Shown: piece after piece, positions 1 to 9,149 of the stretch
How the letters are laid out: each line of letters opens with the position of its first letter
Numbering within the stretch: the first letter of the stretch is position 1
DNA from: Streptomyces soli
Lineage (GTDB): Bacteria > Actinomycetota > Actinomycetes > Streptomycetales > Streptomycetaceae
NCBI RefSeq assembly: GCF_003999195.1
Contig: NZ_RJVR01000106.1
Coordinates: 1 to 64,000, forward strand
Reading direction: 5' to 3'
Length of the DNA: 64,000 nt
Notes under the pieces: model-generated
The model's database searches: none
Told to the model about the DNA's origin: nothing
Seen by the model: the letters and a program-made list of their open reading frames with translations, nothing else
Translations under genes and position numbers: made by a program

Positions 1-1
1 G

Positions 2-262
2 GGAACGGACACCCCCTCGACCGCGCCAGCAGCAGTCACCTCGCCCGCCTCGAACTCGCCCTCACAGCATGACAATTACGAATTAGCCACCAAGATCGGG
101 CAACGTCCTGGCCGCAACGAGCACCGCCCCCACCGAGCACGCAACCAACTACCTCCGGGCGCCGACCAGCAGCCCATCACCGTGCACGACCTCGAAGTCC
201 GCAGACTCCTGCGCACCCGCATCCTCGGCGGCGCCATTAACGAGTACCGCTATGCGGCTTGA
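2..262 (+). pseudogene. Unidentified partial reading frame at the left edge
   Basis: A frame open from the window edge ends at a TGA at 260-262, and its last residues read GGAINEYRYAA. A second frame, also open from the edge, ends at 70-72 and has equally plausible codon use. The two together look like one coding region with a frameshift near position 70, or the tail of one gene followed by another. I do not recognise either. The 5' part lies outside the window. Confidence 0.25.
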
Positions 263-296
263 CCTGCAGCGACGACTTTCCGAGCCCCACAGGTTG

Positions 297-3200
297 CTAG
301 GAGAGGGCCTTGTACCCGCCCCAGCCGGTGGCGATCTGGGTACGGGACCCGAACGACCCCTTCCCGTCACCGTAGTTGCGGTACAGCTTGCCCGCGCTAT
401 CCCGGACGACGATGTCCGCCTTGCCGTCACGGTTGAGGTCGCCGACACCGACGACGGCGTTGTACGTGCCGCCCCAGTTGCCGAACACCTTGGCGCGGGC
501 GCCGAACGTGCCCTTGCCGGTGCCGTTGTAGCGGTACAGGGTGTTCGAGGTGTCCTGGACGACCAGGTCGCCGATGCCGTCACCGTTGAGGTCACCGGTG
601 CCGACGATCTTCTTGTAGCCCTTCCAGCTGTCGTACAGCTTCACGCGCGCGGACAGCTTGCCCGTGCTGGTGCCCTTGTACAGGTACACCGCGCCGGTCG
701 AGGCGTTGCGCGCGATCAGGTCGGGCCGGCCGTCACCGCTGATGTCACCCGGAGAGGTCAGCACGTCGTACTGGGTCCAGCCGCTGGTCGCCAGCGTGGT
801 GTACGACGTCGTCGGCTTGAGCGCCGCGCCGCAGCCCGGCTTGTACAGGCGCAGGGCCCCGCTGCTGTAGCGCACCAGGACGTCGTTGCACCGGTCCCCG
901 CTCAGGTCGCCGAACGGGACCGCCTTGACGCTGGTCGCCCAGCCGCTGCCGCTGACCTTGCTCGAGAACGTCCCCGTGCCCGTGCCCCTCTGGAAGGTCA
1001 GGGCGCCCGAGGAGTTGAGGGTCAGCAGGTCGCCAGTGCCGTCCGGGCCGTCGGGGCTGCCGAAGTCGTGCCGTACCGGTGCCCCGTTGTTGAGGAAGCC
1101 GCTGCCGGTTGCCACGGTGGTGGCGGTGGACGTGTTCAGGCCCGTCGCCTTCAGGGTCCAGGTGAACCGGCCGTTGGGGAAGCGGGCCCCGCTCGCGGTC
1201 TTGCCGTTCCAGCCCGCCGAGACCCGGGCGGCGCTCGCACCGCCGGTGACCGAGCGGCTCGCCTTACCGGTCTCGCCGCTCTCCACCGAGGTGAAGGTGA
1301 GCGACCAGGAGCCGACAGGGCGGGACAGCAGCCACGAACCCGTCCAGGAGTCGGCGGTGGAAGGCGCGGCGTAGCTGTCGGCGCTCGAGTCGAACGCGGT
1401 CAGGGCGGACGGGGTCACGCCGGTGGTGGCGACGTGAGTCTGCTCGAACGCGTCGAACCAGGCGACCAGGCCCGTGTACTCGTCGACCGTCCAGCGGTAG
1501 CGGCGGTCGGCGGCCAGGCCGGTGTCCGGGACCTTCGCGGCGACCACGCGGGTGGCGCCGGTGGCCGCGTCGGTGAGGACCAGCTCGTCGGCGGCGTGGT
1601 CGTGGCGGACGGTGAAGCCGTCGCCGAGCAGCACGTCACCGGGGGCCACGGCGGCGGACGTGCCGGCCTTGGTGTCGTACACGCCCGCTGAGGCCGTGCC
1701 GCAGGCCCAGTACAGCCAGCGGCCCGCCGCCTGCAGCTCGGTCGGCACACAGCTGGCGCCGGGGACCGTGACCGTGGTGAGGGTCTTGTCCGTGGTGAGG
1801 CTGTAGGAGGTGACCTGGCCGGCGGTGGCGGTGGCGCTCCACAGGACGGGCCCGTTCAGGGCCGCGGCGCGGACCGAGCGCTTCAGCTTCTGGCCGTAGC
1901 CGAAGTGGCCCACGTACTGCATCGGGGCGGAGCCGCCCGAGTTGTAGACCGCGTAGTCGTCGGACACGTCGACGATCGCGCCCTTCTCGGTGCCGAACTC
2001 AAGGTCGGGAACGCCCGAGCCGTCGCCGACGCGGGCCACCCGGTCTGCGTCCGACAGACCCGATCCGCCCTCGTCGGCGTCGTAAAACGTCTCGAGGTAG
2101 GCGTCCCGGGGGGCGGTGACCTTGTTGCCCCACATCGCCGAGCAGGAGGTGCCCGGGTACGGGCACACGGCCGAGACCTTGTCGCCGGCCGTGGCGTCGG
2201 ACGCGGTGAGCGTGGTGCTGCCGTTCGTCGTCAGCGTGCGCACGGACGTGGCGTCCATAGTGCTGCTGACGGCGGGGTCGCGCTCCGCCACGCGCAGGCT
2301 GCCCCGGCTGAGCGCGAGGCCCGTCTTGGGGTTCTCGTACGGCGGCACCTTGGCCACCTTCTCCAGCCGCGGGATGCCGTCGGCGCCCTGGACGACGCGC
2401 TGCACCCACCAGTCGGTGGTGCTCGTGCCGCCGGTGACGAGGGCCGAGCCGTCGGGGGCGGCGACGGGGTCGCCGTACGAGCGGGTCAGCAGGGTCTTCG
2501 TGGTGCCGTCGGTCAGCGAGACGGCCGTGACGGGGCCCCGGTCCGCCACCAGGACGAGCCAGTTCCCGACGAGCACAGGGGAGCCGGCCGTGCCGTTGCC
2601 CGCCACCGTGACCGTCTCCTCGGCGGCGAGGTCCGCGCGGGACCGGAGGTGCAAGCCCGCGGCCGGGGTGTACCAGCCGATCCGGTCACCGGAGAGGGAG
2701 AGTGACAGCCCGCTCCCGGCGCCGGAGAAGACCTGGGTGAGCTCCGCGGTGGCGAAGTCGAGGTAGTGGATGTCGAAGGTCGCGGCGCCGGTCGAGTCGG
2801 CGGCGCCCGGGTACGCGAGCAGCGCGCCCTTGGCGTCTCCGGTGCGCACGGAGGTGACGCCCGTCTTCCAGACCTTGTCGGCCGGGCCTCCGGTCACCAC
2901 GCGGGTGCGCTGCTTGCCGTCGACGTAGTCCAGCAGTTCCAGCCCGGTGCCGGGCCGGGGCGAGCCGTCGACGCTGGTGTTCTGCTCGGCCGCCACGACA
3001 GTCCCGCCGTACGTGCCGACGTAGTCCAGCCGCGGCATGTCCAGCGTGCGCAGCGTGCCGCCGTCCGCTCCGCCGGGCGTCCACAGTGAGACGGGTTCGG
3101 TGTACGACCGGTGCGGGAGCGCGACGGTGTCGGCGCCCTGTCCGAACGTGCCCGAGGGGCAGGTGGCGCTGATGTCGTAGCAGCTGGTGGTGGTCGGCTG

Positions 3201-3521
3201 GTACGGCTGGCCCGCACCGGCGTTGCCGGGCGGGGTGGTGACGGTGGTGGTGCCACCGTCCTCGTAGTTCGTCCAGAGCAGCCCGGCTCCACCGGCCTGC
3301 CGGTGCAGGAAGCCGGTCTCGCCGGCCGCGAGCACGCGGTCCGAACGCGTCGTTTCCGTGCGCGGGTCCTGAAGGAGAATCTCCGTCGTTCCCGCTGTCT
3401 GTGCGGTGGCCGCGCGGGCCGGCTCGCCGCCCCCCGAGACCACGGTGACGGCCGCGACGGCGACCGAGAGTGCGGAGACAGCGACGGTCAGACCGCCCCG
3501 TCCCAGGGCATGTCTGCCCAC
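297..3521 (-). CDS. Secreted beta-propeller / FG-GAP repeat protein
   Basis: About 1074 residues. The N terminus has a signal peptide: a basic start (VGRHALGRG), a long hydrophobic Ala/Val run and a PARA-ATA cleavage zone, so it is exported. The middle is a large region of short beta-rich repeats of the kind seen in propellers, followed near residues 750-850 by a FlgD-like Ig segment (WNGKTASGARFPNGRFTWTL). The last ~230 residues hold at least four FG-GAP/VCBS units with Asp-rich calcium-loop motifs such as DLNGDGIGDLVVQD and DLNRDGKADIVVRD. I chose the GTG at 3521 because GGGAGGGA lies 7-8 bases upstream; an earlier in-frame start at 3563 would add 14 residues. It probably acts outside the cell in binding or adhesion; no catalytic motif was seen. 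It is a longer relative of the protein at 26739-29177, which lacks the FG-GAP tail. Confidence 0.85.
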   Translation of the reverse strand: MGRHALGRGGLTVAVSALSVAVAAVTVVSGGGEPARAATAQTAGTTEILLQDPRTETTRSDRVLAAGETGFLHRQAGGAGLLWTNYEDGGTTTVTTPPGNAGAGQPYQPTTTSCYDISATCPSGTFGQGADTVALPHRSYTEPVSLWTPGGADGGTLRTLDMPRLDYVGTYGGTVVAAEQNTSVDGSPRPGTGLELLDYVDGKQRTRVVTGGPADKVWKTGVTSVRTGDAKGALLAYPGAADSTGAATFDIHYLDFATAELTQVFSGAGSGLSLSLSGDRIGWYTPAAGLHLRSRADLAAEETVTVAGNGTAGSPVLVGNWLVLVADRGPVTAVSLTDGTTKTLLTRSYGDPVAAPDGSALVTGGTSTTDWWVQRVVQGADGIPRLEKVAKVPPYENPKTGLALSRGSLRVAERDPAVSSTMDATSVRTLTTNGSTTLTASDATAGDKVSAVCPYPGTSCSAMWGNKVTAPRDAYLETFYDADEGGSGLSDADRVARVGDGSGVPDLEFGTEKGAIVDVSDDYAVYNSGGSAPMQYVGHFGYGQKLKRSVRAAALNGPVLWSATATAGQVTSYSLTTDKTLTTVTVPGASCVPTELQAAGRWLYWACGTASAGVYDTKAGTSAAVAPGDVLLGDGFTVRHDHAADELVLTDAATGATRVVAAKVPDTGLAADRRYRWTVDEYTGLVAWFDAFEQTHVATTGVTPSALTAFDSSADSYAAPSTADSWTGSWLLSRPVGSWSLTFTSVESGETGKASRSVTGGASAARVSAGWNGKTASGARFPNGRFTWTLKATGLNTSTATTVATGSGFLNNGAPVRHDFGSPDGPDGTGDLLTLNSSGALTFQRGTGTGTFSSKVSGSGWATSVKAVPFGDLSGDRCNDVLVRYSSGALRLYKPGCGAALKPTTSYTTLATSGWTQYDVLTSPGDISGDGRPDLIARNASTGAVYLYKGTSTGKLSARVKLYDSWKGYKKIVGTGDLNGDGIGDLVVQDTSNTLYRYNGTGKGTFGARAKVFGNWGGTYNAVVGVGDLNRDGKADIVVRDSAGKLYRNYGDGKGSFGSRTQIATGWGGYKALS

Positions 3522-3658
3522 GGTGAGAGTCCCTCCCGGCGAGGGCCCCCTGCCCCCGCCCAAGTAAGCGGACTTTACCAGCCTCTTGCCATTCTCTTAC
3601 CAGGAGCCTGGGTGTTCACGTCGTCGGCCCCACGCCCCCGGCGGCTGCCGGGCGGCCG

Positions 3659-3877
3659 TCACTCAGGAGACTCCTCGTCGGGCGACTCGCCCTCCTCCAT
3701 CAGCCGCTCGGCGATGTCGTCCGACCAGTGCTGGGCCCAGGCACGCAGGGCGGTGACCGCCGCGTCGTCCAGGCCGTACCGGGTGAAGTCCGTGCCGGTG
3801 AGACGGGACTGGAGCGTGGGCAGGTCGAAGGGGTCGTGGGCGTGGCGACGGCCCAGCTGCGCGCAGAACATTGCCAC
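3659..3877 (-). CDS. Hypothetical 72-aa acidic protein
   Basis: A short soluble protein with no signal or membrane segment, ending in an acidic tail (EEGESPDEESPE). A GAGGGG motif lies just ahead of two alternative ATG codons (residues 1 and 3). Codon use looks coding. It reads in the same direction as the FG-GAP gene downstream, and a promoter for that gene could lie in the ~140-bp gap, where ctggtaa occurs twice. The protein could be the C-terminal part of a longer gene broken upstream, since the DNA before it looks non-coding. Function unknown. Confidence 0.5.
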   Translation of the reverse strand: MAMFCAQLGRRHAHDPFDLPTLQSRLTGTDFTRYGLDDAAVTALRAWAQHWSDDIAERLMEEGESPDEESPE

Positions 3878-4302
3878 CCCTCAAAGCCGCTTCTATCCGG
3901 CTGGCCCAAGTAGTCGGCCCGCGGCACCTGGCCGTGCGGACCGAGCCATGCGTGCGGTGAGGCTGGCGTGGGCACCATGCACGCCATGGCCATTGACGAG
4001 GACCTGCAAGCAGCACTCCGCCTTGCTCAGCAAACCGGCGTGTTAGGGCGGGCTTACGGACTTGAGCCGTTACGCCTGCAACTGCGTCGCCTCAGCCGAG
4101 GGCGGTTGGGCCAGCACAAGGGCTGGCCCAACCCTGCATCAGACCCATCCATGCGGGCTTGGGCCAGTCTCAGTTCTAGTCTCGATTGCTGCTCAATCCG
4201 GTGCGGTACGCGCTCGTCCGTGGACGTTCGGTATGGCGCCTGACCTGCAGCGCGAACCGACTACCGGATGCCCCTGGACCCCTGTGGAACAAGACCGGAC
4301 AG
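3878..4302. other. Non-coding stretch left of attachment copy 1
   Basis: No gene is recognisable. The last 40 bases contain a shortened version of the left-arm block seen at the other copies (ggatgcccctggac at about 4267-4280, against ggatgcctttggac elsewhere). Here it lies only ~25 bases from the tRNA core instead of ~120, and it lacks the paired direct repeats, so the left arm of copy 1 looks deleted. Confidence 0.5.
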
Positions 4303-4347
4303 CTCGTAATGCGTAGGTCTCGGGTTCGAATCCCGAAGGCGGCTCCA
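4303..4347 (+). repeat. tRNA-Thr(CGT) 3' half, copy 1 (attachment-site core)
   Basis: Runs from the anticodon loop (CTCGTAA, anticodon CGT) through the variable region, T arm (GGTTCGAATCC) and acceptor 3' strand (GGCGGC, T, CCA). The 5' half of the tRNA is absent, so it cannot make a tRNA. It is identical in all 45 bases to copies at 17433, 22788, 35456 and 59315, and the sequence differs immediately upstream of ctcgtaa. That places the crossover in the anticodon loop, as for many tyrosine integrases. Confidence 0.85.
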
Positions 4348-4352
4348 TGGTG

Positions 4353-4385
4353 AACCCCAGGTCAGGACTCTGAACTGGGGTTTTT
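4353..4385 (+). terminator. tRNA-type intrinsic terminator, copy 1
   Basis: AACCCCAG and CTGGGGTT form an 8-bp stem followed by a run of five T. The same stem recurs after each tRNA fragment. Confidence 0.7.
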
Positions 4386-4426
4386 CCTTCTTATTGACCA
4401 TGGGAAGTGTGCGTGTGAGGGCTTTT

Positions 4427-4454
4427 CGACCTACGCATTCCGATGCGTAGGTCG
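4427..4454. repeat. Second core-like palindrome, copy 1
   Basis: CGACCTACGCAT and ATGCGTAGGTCG are perfect inverted repeats around four bases. The right half matches the tRNA anticodon-arm core (ATGCGTAGGTC). Equivalent sites lie about 135 bp downstream of every tRNA fragment. Confidence 0.7.
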
Positions 4455-4569
4455 ATGGTTCACTCTGTGGAGTTGCTTGTGGCGCCGCTGGGCGTGAATG
4501 CCCCTTGAGCTGGACTTTCTTCATGGAGGCTCGGCTGTCGAGGTGCGGCGGGTGGGCTGTCGGCAGGCC

Positions 4570-4590
4570 AGGGGAGCGCGAGGGGAGCGC
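4570..4590 (+). repeat. Right-arm direct repeats AGGGGAGCGC x2
   Basis: Two exact 10-bp units at 4570-4579 and 4581-4590, 11-bp period. The same pair occurs at 17293-17313, at the other end of element A. Candidate arm-type integrase sites. Confidence 0.6.
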
Positions 4591-4965
4591 ATTGGTATTG
4601 ACGCACCATCAGTTCTGGGTCTGGTGGTGCCCGGTAGCGGTTGGTTCTGGCTGCGCCGACTGCCGTCTGCGTGGCGCTAACCAGCCCGGTACGTGCCAGT
4701 ACAACGAGTGTGGTCGGTGTGCATTTGGGTTCGCCGTGCGTGCCCGGCTCAGTTGTCGACCTCAGCCAAGAGCCGTGATCCGTGCTGCCCCGTCACCGCT
4801 GCCAGGTGCGCTCCGCTCTTGCCGGTGCGGTTCAAGGGTGTCACGCCATCAGACACCCACACACCCAACAACGTGACAACGCCAACCGGAGGTAAAGCTG
4901 TCCACGATCGATGTGCAGGGCCTCTGCGTAGGAGTCTGACCTCTGCGGGGTGTGGTCGTCGACGA

Positions 4966-5478
4966 TCACGGCTTGCCGCCGTTGCCGGGCGGGGACTTTT
5001 CCTCGTTGGCGCGGGCCGCCCGGTGGATGCGGCGCAGCTTCAGCGCGAGGGCCAGCGCGAAGGCGCCGAACAGGACAGCGGTAATGATCAGCCAGCGGCC
5101 GAGATAGATGTCGTAGGAGAGTCCGGTGGCGCCCGGGTAGGGGCTCGACAGCTGGAAGGCGAGGGGGAACCACACCAGCAGCAGCAGGCCGGAAAGGAAC
5201 GCCGGCACTCGCAGGTAGTTGATCAACGGAACGGCCGGCACGGCGTCGCCGCGATGTCGCAGGACGGAACGCGCCGAGAGATCGGCGAGGGAGTAGAGGG
5301 GCAGCAGGATCAGGTCGTGGAGGATCGCCGCCCCCACGAACCAGATCGCCACTTCGAGGGGCCGCGTGGCGAACAGCCGCACGCCGGCGTACGCGGTGAC
5401 CGCGAACGAGCAGATGAGGACCAGCAGGTGCAGGGGATTCGCGCCGTACCAGCGGGCCAGGCGGGCCAGGCGGGTCAT
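4966..5478 (-). CDS. Small membrane partner of molybdoenzyme 1
   Basis: About 170 residues with four predicted hydrophobic segments and a basic, cytoplasmic-looking C terminus (KLRRIHRAARANEEK). The ATG at 5478 has AGGA 8 bases upstream. A GTG two codons earlier overlaps the stop of the preceding gene, so the two are translationally coupled. A frameshifted relative (13588-14141) sits in the same place after the second molybdoenzyme, and shared phrases such as the L-LHD segment support homology. A membrane subunit or assembly partner for the adjacent enzyme is inferred from this conserved pairing. Confidence 0.75.
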   Translation of the reverse strand: MTRLARLARWYGANPLHLLVLICSFAVTAYAGVRLFATRPLEVAIWFVGAAILHDLILLPLYSLADLSARSVLRHRGDAVPAVPLINYLRVPAFLSGLLLLVWFPLAFQLSSPYPGATGLSYDIYLGRWLIITAVLFGAFALALALKLRRIHRAARANEEKSPPGNGGKP

Positions 5479-5480
5479 GG

Positions 5481-6896
5481 TCACGTCCTGAAGGTGAGCC
5501 GGTGCACCCACTTGGTGTTGTTCACACCGGGGTTGGCCGGGACGATGATGCGCGCCGGGTAGCCGTGGTCGAGCGAGAGGTCGGCGCCGTTGACCCGCAG
5601 GGCGAGCAGGGCACGCGGGTCGTGGATCTGGTTTCCGCGCAGCATGGCCGAGCTGTAGGGGCCGGGAGGCTGCACGGATTCCACCAGGACGCTTCCGGCG
5701 TGGGAAAGACCGGCTAGGGCGGCGAGGTCGGCGAGACGCAGGCCGTTCCAGTGCTGGTCCTCGGTGGACCAGCCTTCCACGCAGGCGATCGGCAGCGCGG
5801 CCGCGTGCCGGGGCATCGCGAGCAGTTGCCCGCGGGTGAAGACCAGGGCCGGTCCTCGGCCGTGCACTTCCAGCCGCCAGGCGGGGCCGACGAGAGCCGG
5901 GGTGACGCTGACGGAAGCGGCGGTCTTGTTGATCTGGAATCCGTTCGACCCGCTGCCCGGATTGCGATTGTGCGGGGCGAGCAGAGCGGTGCTCCGCAGG
6001 CGGCCACCGATGCTTTGGCCCACGGTGACCACAAGCAGGGCCAGCGATCCCGCCCCCACCAGGCCCACGGCGCCGCGCCGTGACATGGTCGGGGCCGCCG
6101 GCGCGGCCGGTACCAGACCGTCGGGGTCCGGCGGCTCGGGCCGCGTGTGGGCGACGTCGGTGCGCAGCTCCGTGAGCAGGTTGCGAGAGCGTAGGGCGCG
6201 TGTCATCCGGCCGAGCTTGAGGCACACATGGACACTGAACGCGGCGATGAATACCCACGCGCCGTAGAAGTGCAGGGTGTAGAAGGAGCCGGGGAAAATG
6301 TAGAAAAGCTGGATGTTGAAGATCCCGGTCACGAACTCGAAGATGGCCCCGCCCACGAGCAGCAGGAGGGACAGCCGCTCCAGGCCGTGCGCGAGCGACC
6401 GCACCGGCAGCCACTCGAAGAGTTTCGGGATGACCGACCACAGCTTGGCCAGCAGTACGGGTACGAGCACCACGCCGAGCGTTACGTGAATGCCCTGGGT
6501 CAGCCGGTAGAGCCAATACGGGTGGGTGGGCCAGTCGAACAGGTAGAAGCCCAGCAGGCCCTTGTCGGGGGTCTGGTCGTTGAGCGGGCCCAGATCGGGG
6601 TTGTACGCGGCGTAGGAGAGCGCGCCGGTCACGAAGAGCACCGGGATGCCGACCAGCAACACCAGGCCGAACACCGACGTCAGCCACGGACCGCGGATCG
6701 GACTGCGCCAGAACCCGGGCCGAAAGGGCCCCGGGGGCGGGGGCGTCTCGCTGATCCGCCCCACCGTCGTCTTCATCCGTGCTGCCGCGGCTGCGGCGAT
6801 CTGCTGGAATCGCCGCCGTGAAGGCGTGTCGCCGTCTTTCGAGGGCTTCGGTGTCCCCGCTGAACCGGAGGCCGAAGGTCGTCCGCCGTTTCCCAC
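5481..6896 (-). CDS. Cytochrome b / sulfite-oxidase-type molybdopterin oxidoreductase 1
   Basis: About 471 residues in two parts. The N-terminal half has several membrane segments with His residues placed as in diheme cytochrome b561-type proteins (TQGIHVTLG, AFSVHVCLK). After an RR-containing linker (MSRRGAVGLVGAG), the C-terminal half is an oxidoreductase molybdopterin-binding fold: the Moco-ligand Cys lies in LPIACVEGWS, followed by the typical LDHGYPARIIVPANPGVNN-W stretch. It should pass electrons between a periplasmic-side molybdenum site and the quinone pool; the substrate is unknown. The GTG at 6896 has GGAGGAG 7 bases upstream; an ATG at 6776 is an alternative. It is paralogous to 14141-15286 in the same element, but with a longer N terminus. 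Confidence 0.85.
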   Translation of the reverse strand: MGNGGRPSASGSAGTPKPSKDGDTPSRRRFQQIAAAAAARMKTTVGRISETPPPPGPFRPGFWRSPIRGPWLTSVFGLVLLVGIPVLFVTGALSYAAYNPDLGPLNDQTPDKGLLGFYLFDWPTHPYWLYRLTQGIHVTLGVVLVPVLLAKLWSVIPKLFEWLPVRSLAHGLERLSLLLLVGGAIFEFVTGIFNIQLFYIFPGSFYTLHFYGAWVFIAAFSVHVCLKLGRMTRALRSRNLLTELRTDVAHTRPEPPDPDGLVPAAPAAPTMSRRGAVGLVGAGSLALLVVTVGQSIGGRLRSTALLAPHNRNPGSGSNGFQINKTAASVSVTPALVGPAWRLEVHGRGPALVFTRGQLLAMPRHAAALPIACVEGWSTEDQHWNGLRLADLAALAGLSHAGSVLVESVQPPGPYSSAMLRGNQIHDPRALLALRVNGADLSLDHGYPARIIVPANPGVNNTKWVHRLTFRT

Positions 6897-7152
6897 CAAC
6901 CGTCTCCTCCGCACAGGACCGCGCCCTGGGCGGGGTGCAGGCGGCCGCGATCACCTTGCTACTCATAGACCGGGGTTCCGGTCGGAGCTCTCAGCACCAC
7001 CGGCGATCGCACTGCGTACCGCACAGATTGCACTCGTCCGGGCGTATCCCGGCGGCCGCGGGGTCGGTGATCGCCATGCCGGTACCGGCGGCCTGTCCGA
7101 CAAGGACGGTCGTGGATCGCTCGGCGGCGTCAGCGGCGTGTGAAGATTCCGC

Positions 7153-7565
7153 TCATGGGCGTGGGGAATGCGACAGCGCTGCCTTGACCTCGTCCCAGCG
7201 CGCAGCCTGCAGGGGGTGAGGGTGCCGCCAATTTCGGCGAGCTTGAGGAAGTTGGCCTCGGCGGCGGAGGTGCGGGTCTGGGCCTCGGCGCGGTAGTGGT
7301 CGTCGACGAGAGCGTCGAGTTCGGCGTCGTTCATGACGGGGGTGATGCGCTCGGCCAGATTGTTCATGTCCCGGTAGGAGCCCTGGAGCCGGAAGGGCGG
7401 TTCGGTGCGGGAGGCGTCGGACTGGGCGGCCGAGGCGATGTACGCGCGGTTGACGGCCAGCACGGTGCGCTGGGCGTGCAGCAGCTTGGTGAGGACGGCG
7501 AGGATGCCGTCGAGCTCCGCGGGCGGGTACCGGTGGGTGAGTTGATCGGGGTGAGTGAGTGGAGT
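7153..7565 (-). pseudogene. 3' remnant of a DNA-repair ATPase (DUF3686-type)
   Basis: The minus-strand product reads FRLQGSYRDMNNLAERITP, then a short acidic stretch and AEANFLKLAEIGGTLTP, which I recognise as the C-terminal end of the large actinobacterial AAA 'DNA repair ATPase' family. The last codons (ARWDEVKAAL) are in another frame, so a frameshift lies near 7210. Everything upstream is missing: near 7565-7620 the sequence switches to an unrelated gene on the other strand. Only ~130 of more than 1500 residues remain, so it is a non-functional scar. Positions 6966-7152 hold no gene. Confidence 0.65.
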
Positions 7566-7621
7566 CAGCGCCACGGGCCATGCCGGCCGCTGTGGGGCAG
7601 GCCCCGTCGCGACGTCAGCGG

Positions 7622-8006
7622 AGCCGCGACGGTCGTCGCGCGGGTGGGGTCCTTCGTCTTCGCGGCCTACTACACCGGCCTCGACGCGGTGGCGGGCATG
7701 TCTGCCGGTACGGTCACCGACCACGGGGCGACCTCAGCGGTGGGGCCACTGTTCACGAGGGGCGACGCCCTGGGCCATACCGGTGTGTACGCCCTTGCCG
7801 TCGCCGCTCTCGCCACCTGTGCCGTGCCGTTCCTGCGCCACGGTGCGCGAGTGCTTCCTGGGGGCGTGATTCTGCTCGCGGCCTGCTGGTCGTTCTACGA
7901 CAGTCACATCTTCCGGCCCAAGGGCGTGTTCACCATGTTGGGCTACGCTGTCGCCTTCGGCCTGCCGGCCCGGGCGGCGAGCGCGGATACGCCGAGTGCC
8001 GCCTGA
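7622..8006 (+). pseudogene. 5'-truncated membrane protein
   Basis: Open frame coding for about 125 residues with three or four hydrophobic segments (VGSFVFAAYYTGLDAVAG, ALAVAALATCAVPFL, GVILLAACWSFYDSHIF). There is no start codon with a ribosome-binding site at the front. The coding part begins where the DNA-repair ATPase remnant ends, so both genes were cut at the same breakpoint. It resembles small Streptomyces integral membrane proteins of unknown function. An internal GTG start (about 7689) is possible but would remove the first membrane segment. Confidence 0.5.
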
Positions 8007-8078
8007 ATTCCTTACGGACCGCTGACGACCGGGCACGGAACACGCCGCGGGGCGGCGGGGGTCCGTAATGTCGGCCTC

Positions 8079-9127
8079 ATGCTGGTACTTGTCACTGGAG
8101 GAGCGGGCTTCATCGGCTCGCGGGTCGTCACCGCTCTCACCGCGGCGGGGCACGACGTTCGGGTCCTGGACGCACTGCTGCCCGCTGCGCACCGTACGGC
8201 GCCGCCCGTTCCGGAGGGGATGGAATGGCGGCAGGCCGATGTCCGTGACCGGGCGGCGGTCGAGGAGGTCCTGCGGGATGTGGACGCGGTCTGCCATCAG
8301 GCCGCCATGGTTGGGCTGGGCAAGGACTTCGCCGATGCGCCCGACTATGTGGGGTGCAATGACCTCGGTACGGCGGTGCTTCTGGCGGGCATGGCGCGGG
8401 CGGGAGTGCGGCGGTTGGTGCTTGCCGGGTCGATGGTGGTGTACGGCGAGGGGCGGTACGAGTGCGTGCGGCACGGGGTCGTGCGGCCGGGTCCGCGCCG
8501 GGTGGCGAGTTGGACGCCGGGCGGTTCGAGCCGCCGTGTCCGCGGTGCGGTGAGCCGCTGGCGCCGGGGCTGGTGGATGAGGAGGCGCCTCTCGATCCGC
8601 GCAATGTGTACGCGGCGACCAAGCTGGCCCAGGAGCACCTGGCGGCGGCGTGGGCGCGGGCGGTGGGCGGCTACGCGGTGTCCCTGCGGTATCACAACGT
8701 CTATGGTCCCGGGATGCCCAGGGACACTCCGTACGCGGGGGTGGCATCGCTGTTCCGGTCGGCACTGGCTCGGGGTGAGGCGCCGCGGGTTTTTGAGGAC
8801 GGCGGTCAGCGGCGGGACTTCGTGCATGTACGGGATGTCGCCGCGGCGAACGCGCTGGCACTGTCAGGGGCGCAGGATGGTCCGGAGGGCGCTCTGCGGG
8901 CGTTCAACGTGGGCAGTGGCGAGCCGCACACGGTCGGCGAGCTGGCGGCCGAGCCGGCCCTCGCGTCCGGTGGGCCGGCGTCGGTGACGACGGGGGAGTA
9001 CCGGCTCGGGGACGTCCGGCACATCACGGCGTCGTCGCGGCGGCTCCGCGACGAGCTGGGGTGGAAGCCGGAGGTCCGGTTCGCGGAGGGCGTCGCGGAG
9101 TTCGCTACGGCGTCGTTGCGGGGCTGA
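8079..9127 (+). pseudogene. NAD-dependent epimerase/dehydratase with a frameshift
   Basis: Extended SDR. The N terminus reads MLVLVTGGAGFIGSRVV (NAD-binding GGxGxxG). Past the lesion come the catalytic YAATK and the typical RYHNVYGPGMPRDTPYAG segment. The second part begins ELDAGRFEPPCPRCGEPLAP, a small Cys pair insertion seen in this epimerase subgroup. The halves are in different frames; adding one base near 8505 (ggtggcgagttgg) restores a continuous ~350-residue protein. It is therefore a recent lesion or a sequencing error. It would make or modify a nucleotide sugar for the glycosyltransferases at 11127 and 15401. Confidence 0.75.
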
Positions 9128-9149
9128 CCGCGCGAAAGGCGCAGAACCG

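Larger units (their letters stand above)
4408..4780 (+). repeat. Right-arm block, near-identical to 33460-33822
   Basis: About 370 bp aligned almost base for base with 33460-33822. The main difference is an 11-bp unit: this copy has two AGGGGAGCGC repeats, the other has one. No gene is evident. It spans the second core palindrome and the arm repeats, so it is probably the right arm of an attachment site. The gap 4348-4965 holds nothing else. Confidence 0.75.

Noticed and set aside
252-1691. Long open frame on the plus strand opposite the FG-GAP gene
   Set aside because: GC-rich antisense frame with low-complexity Arg/Ala/Gly/Val composition; the minus-strand protein has clear domains and a signal peptide.
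4303-4347. Calling the repeats functional tRNA-Thr genes
   Set aside because: All five lack the acceptor 5' strand, D arm and anticodon 5' strand.
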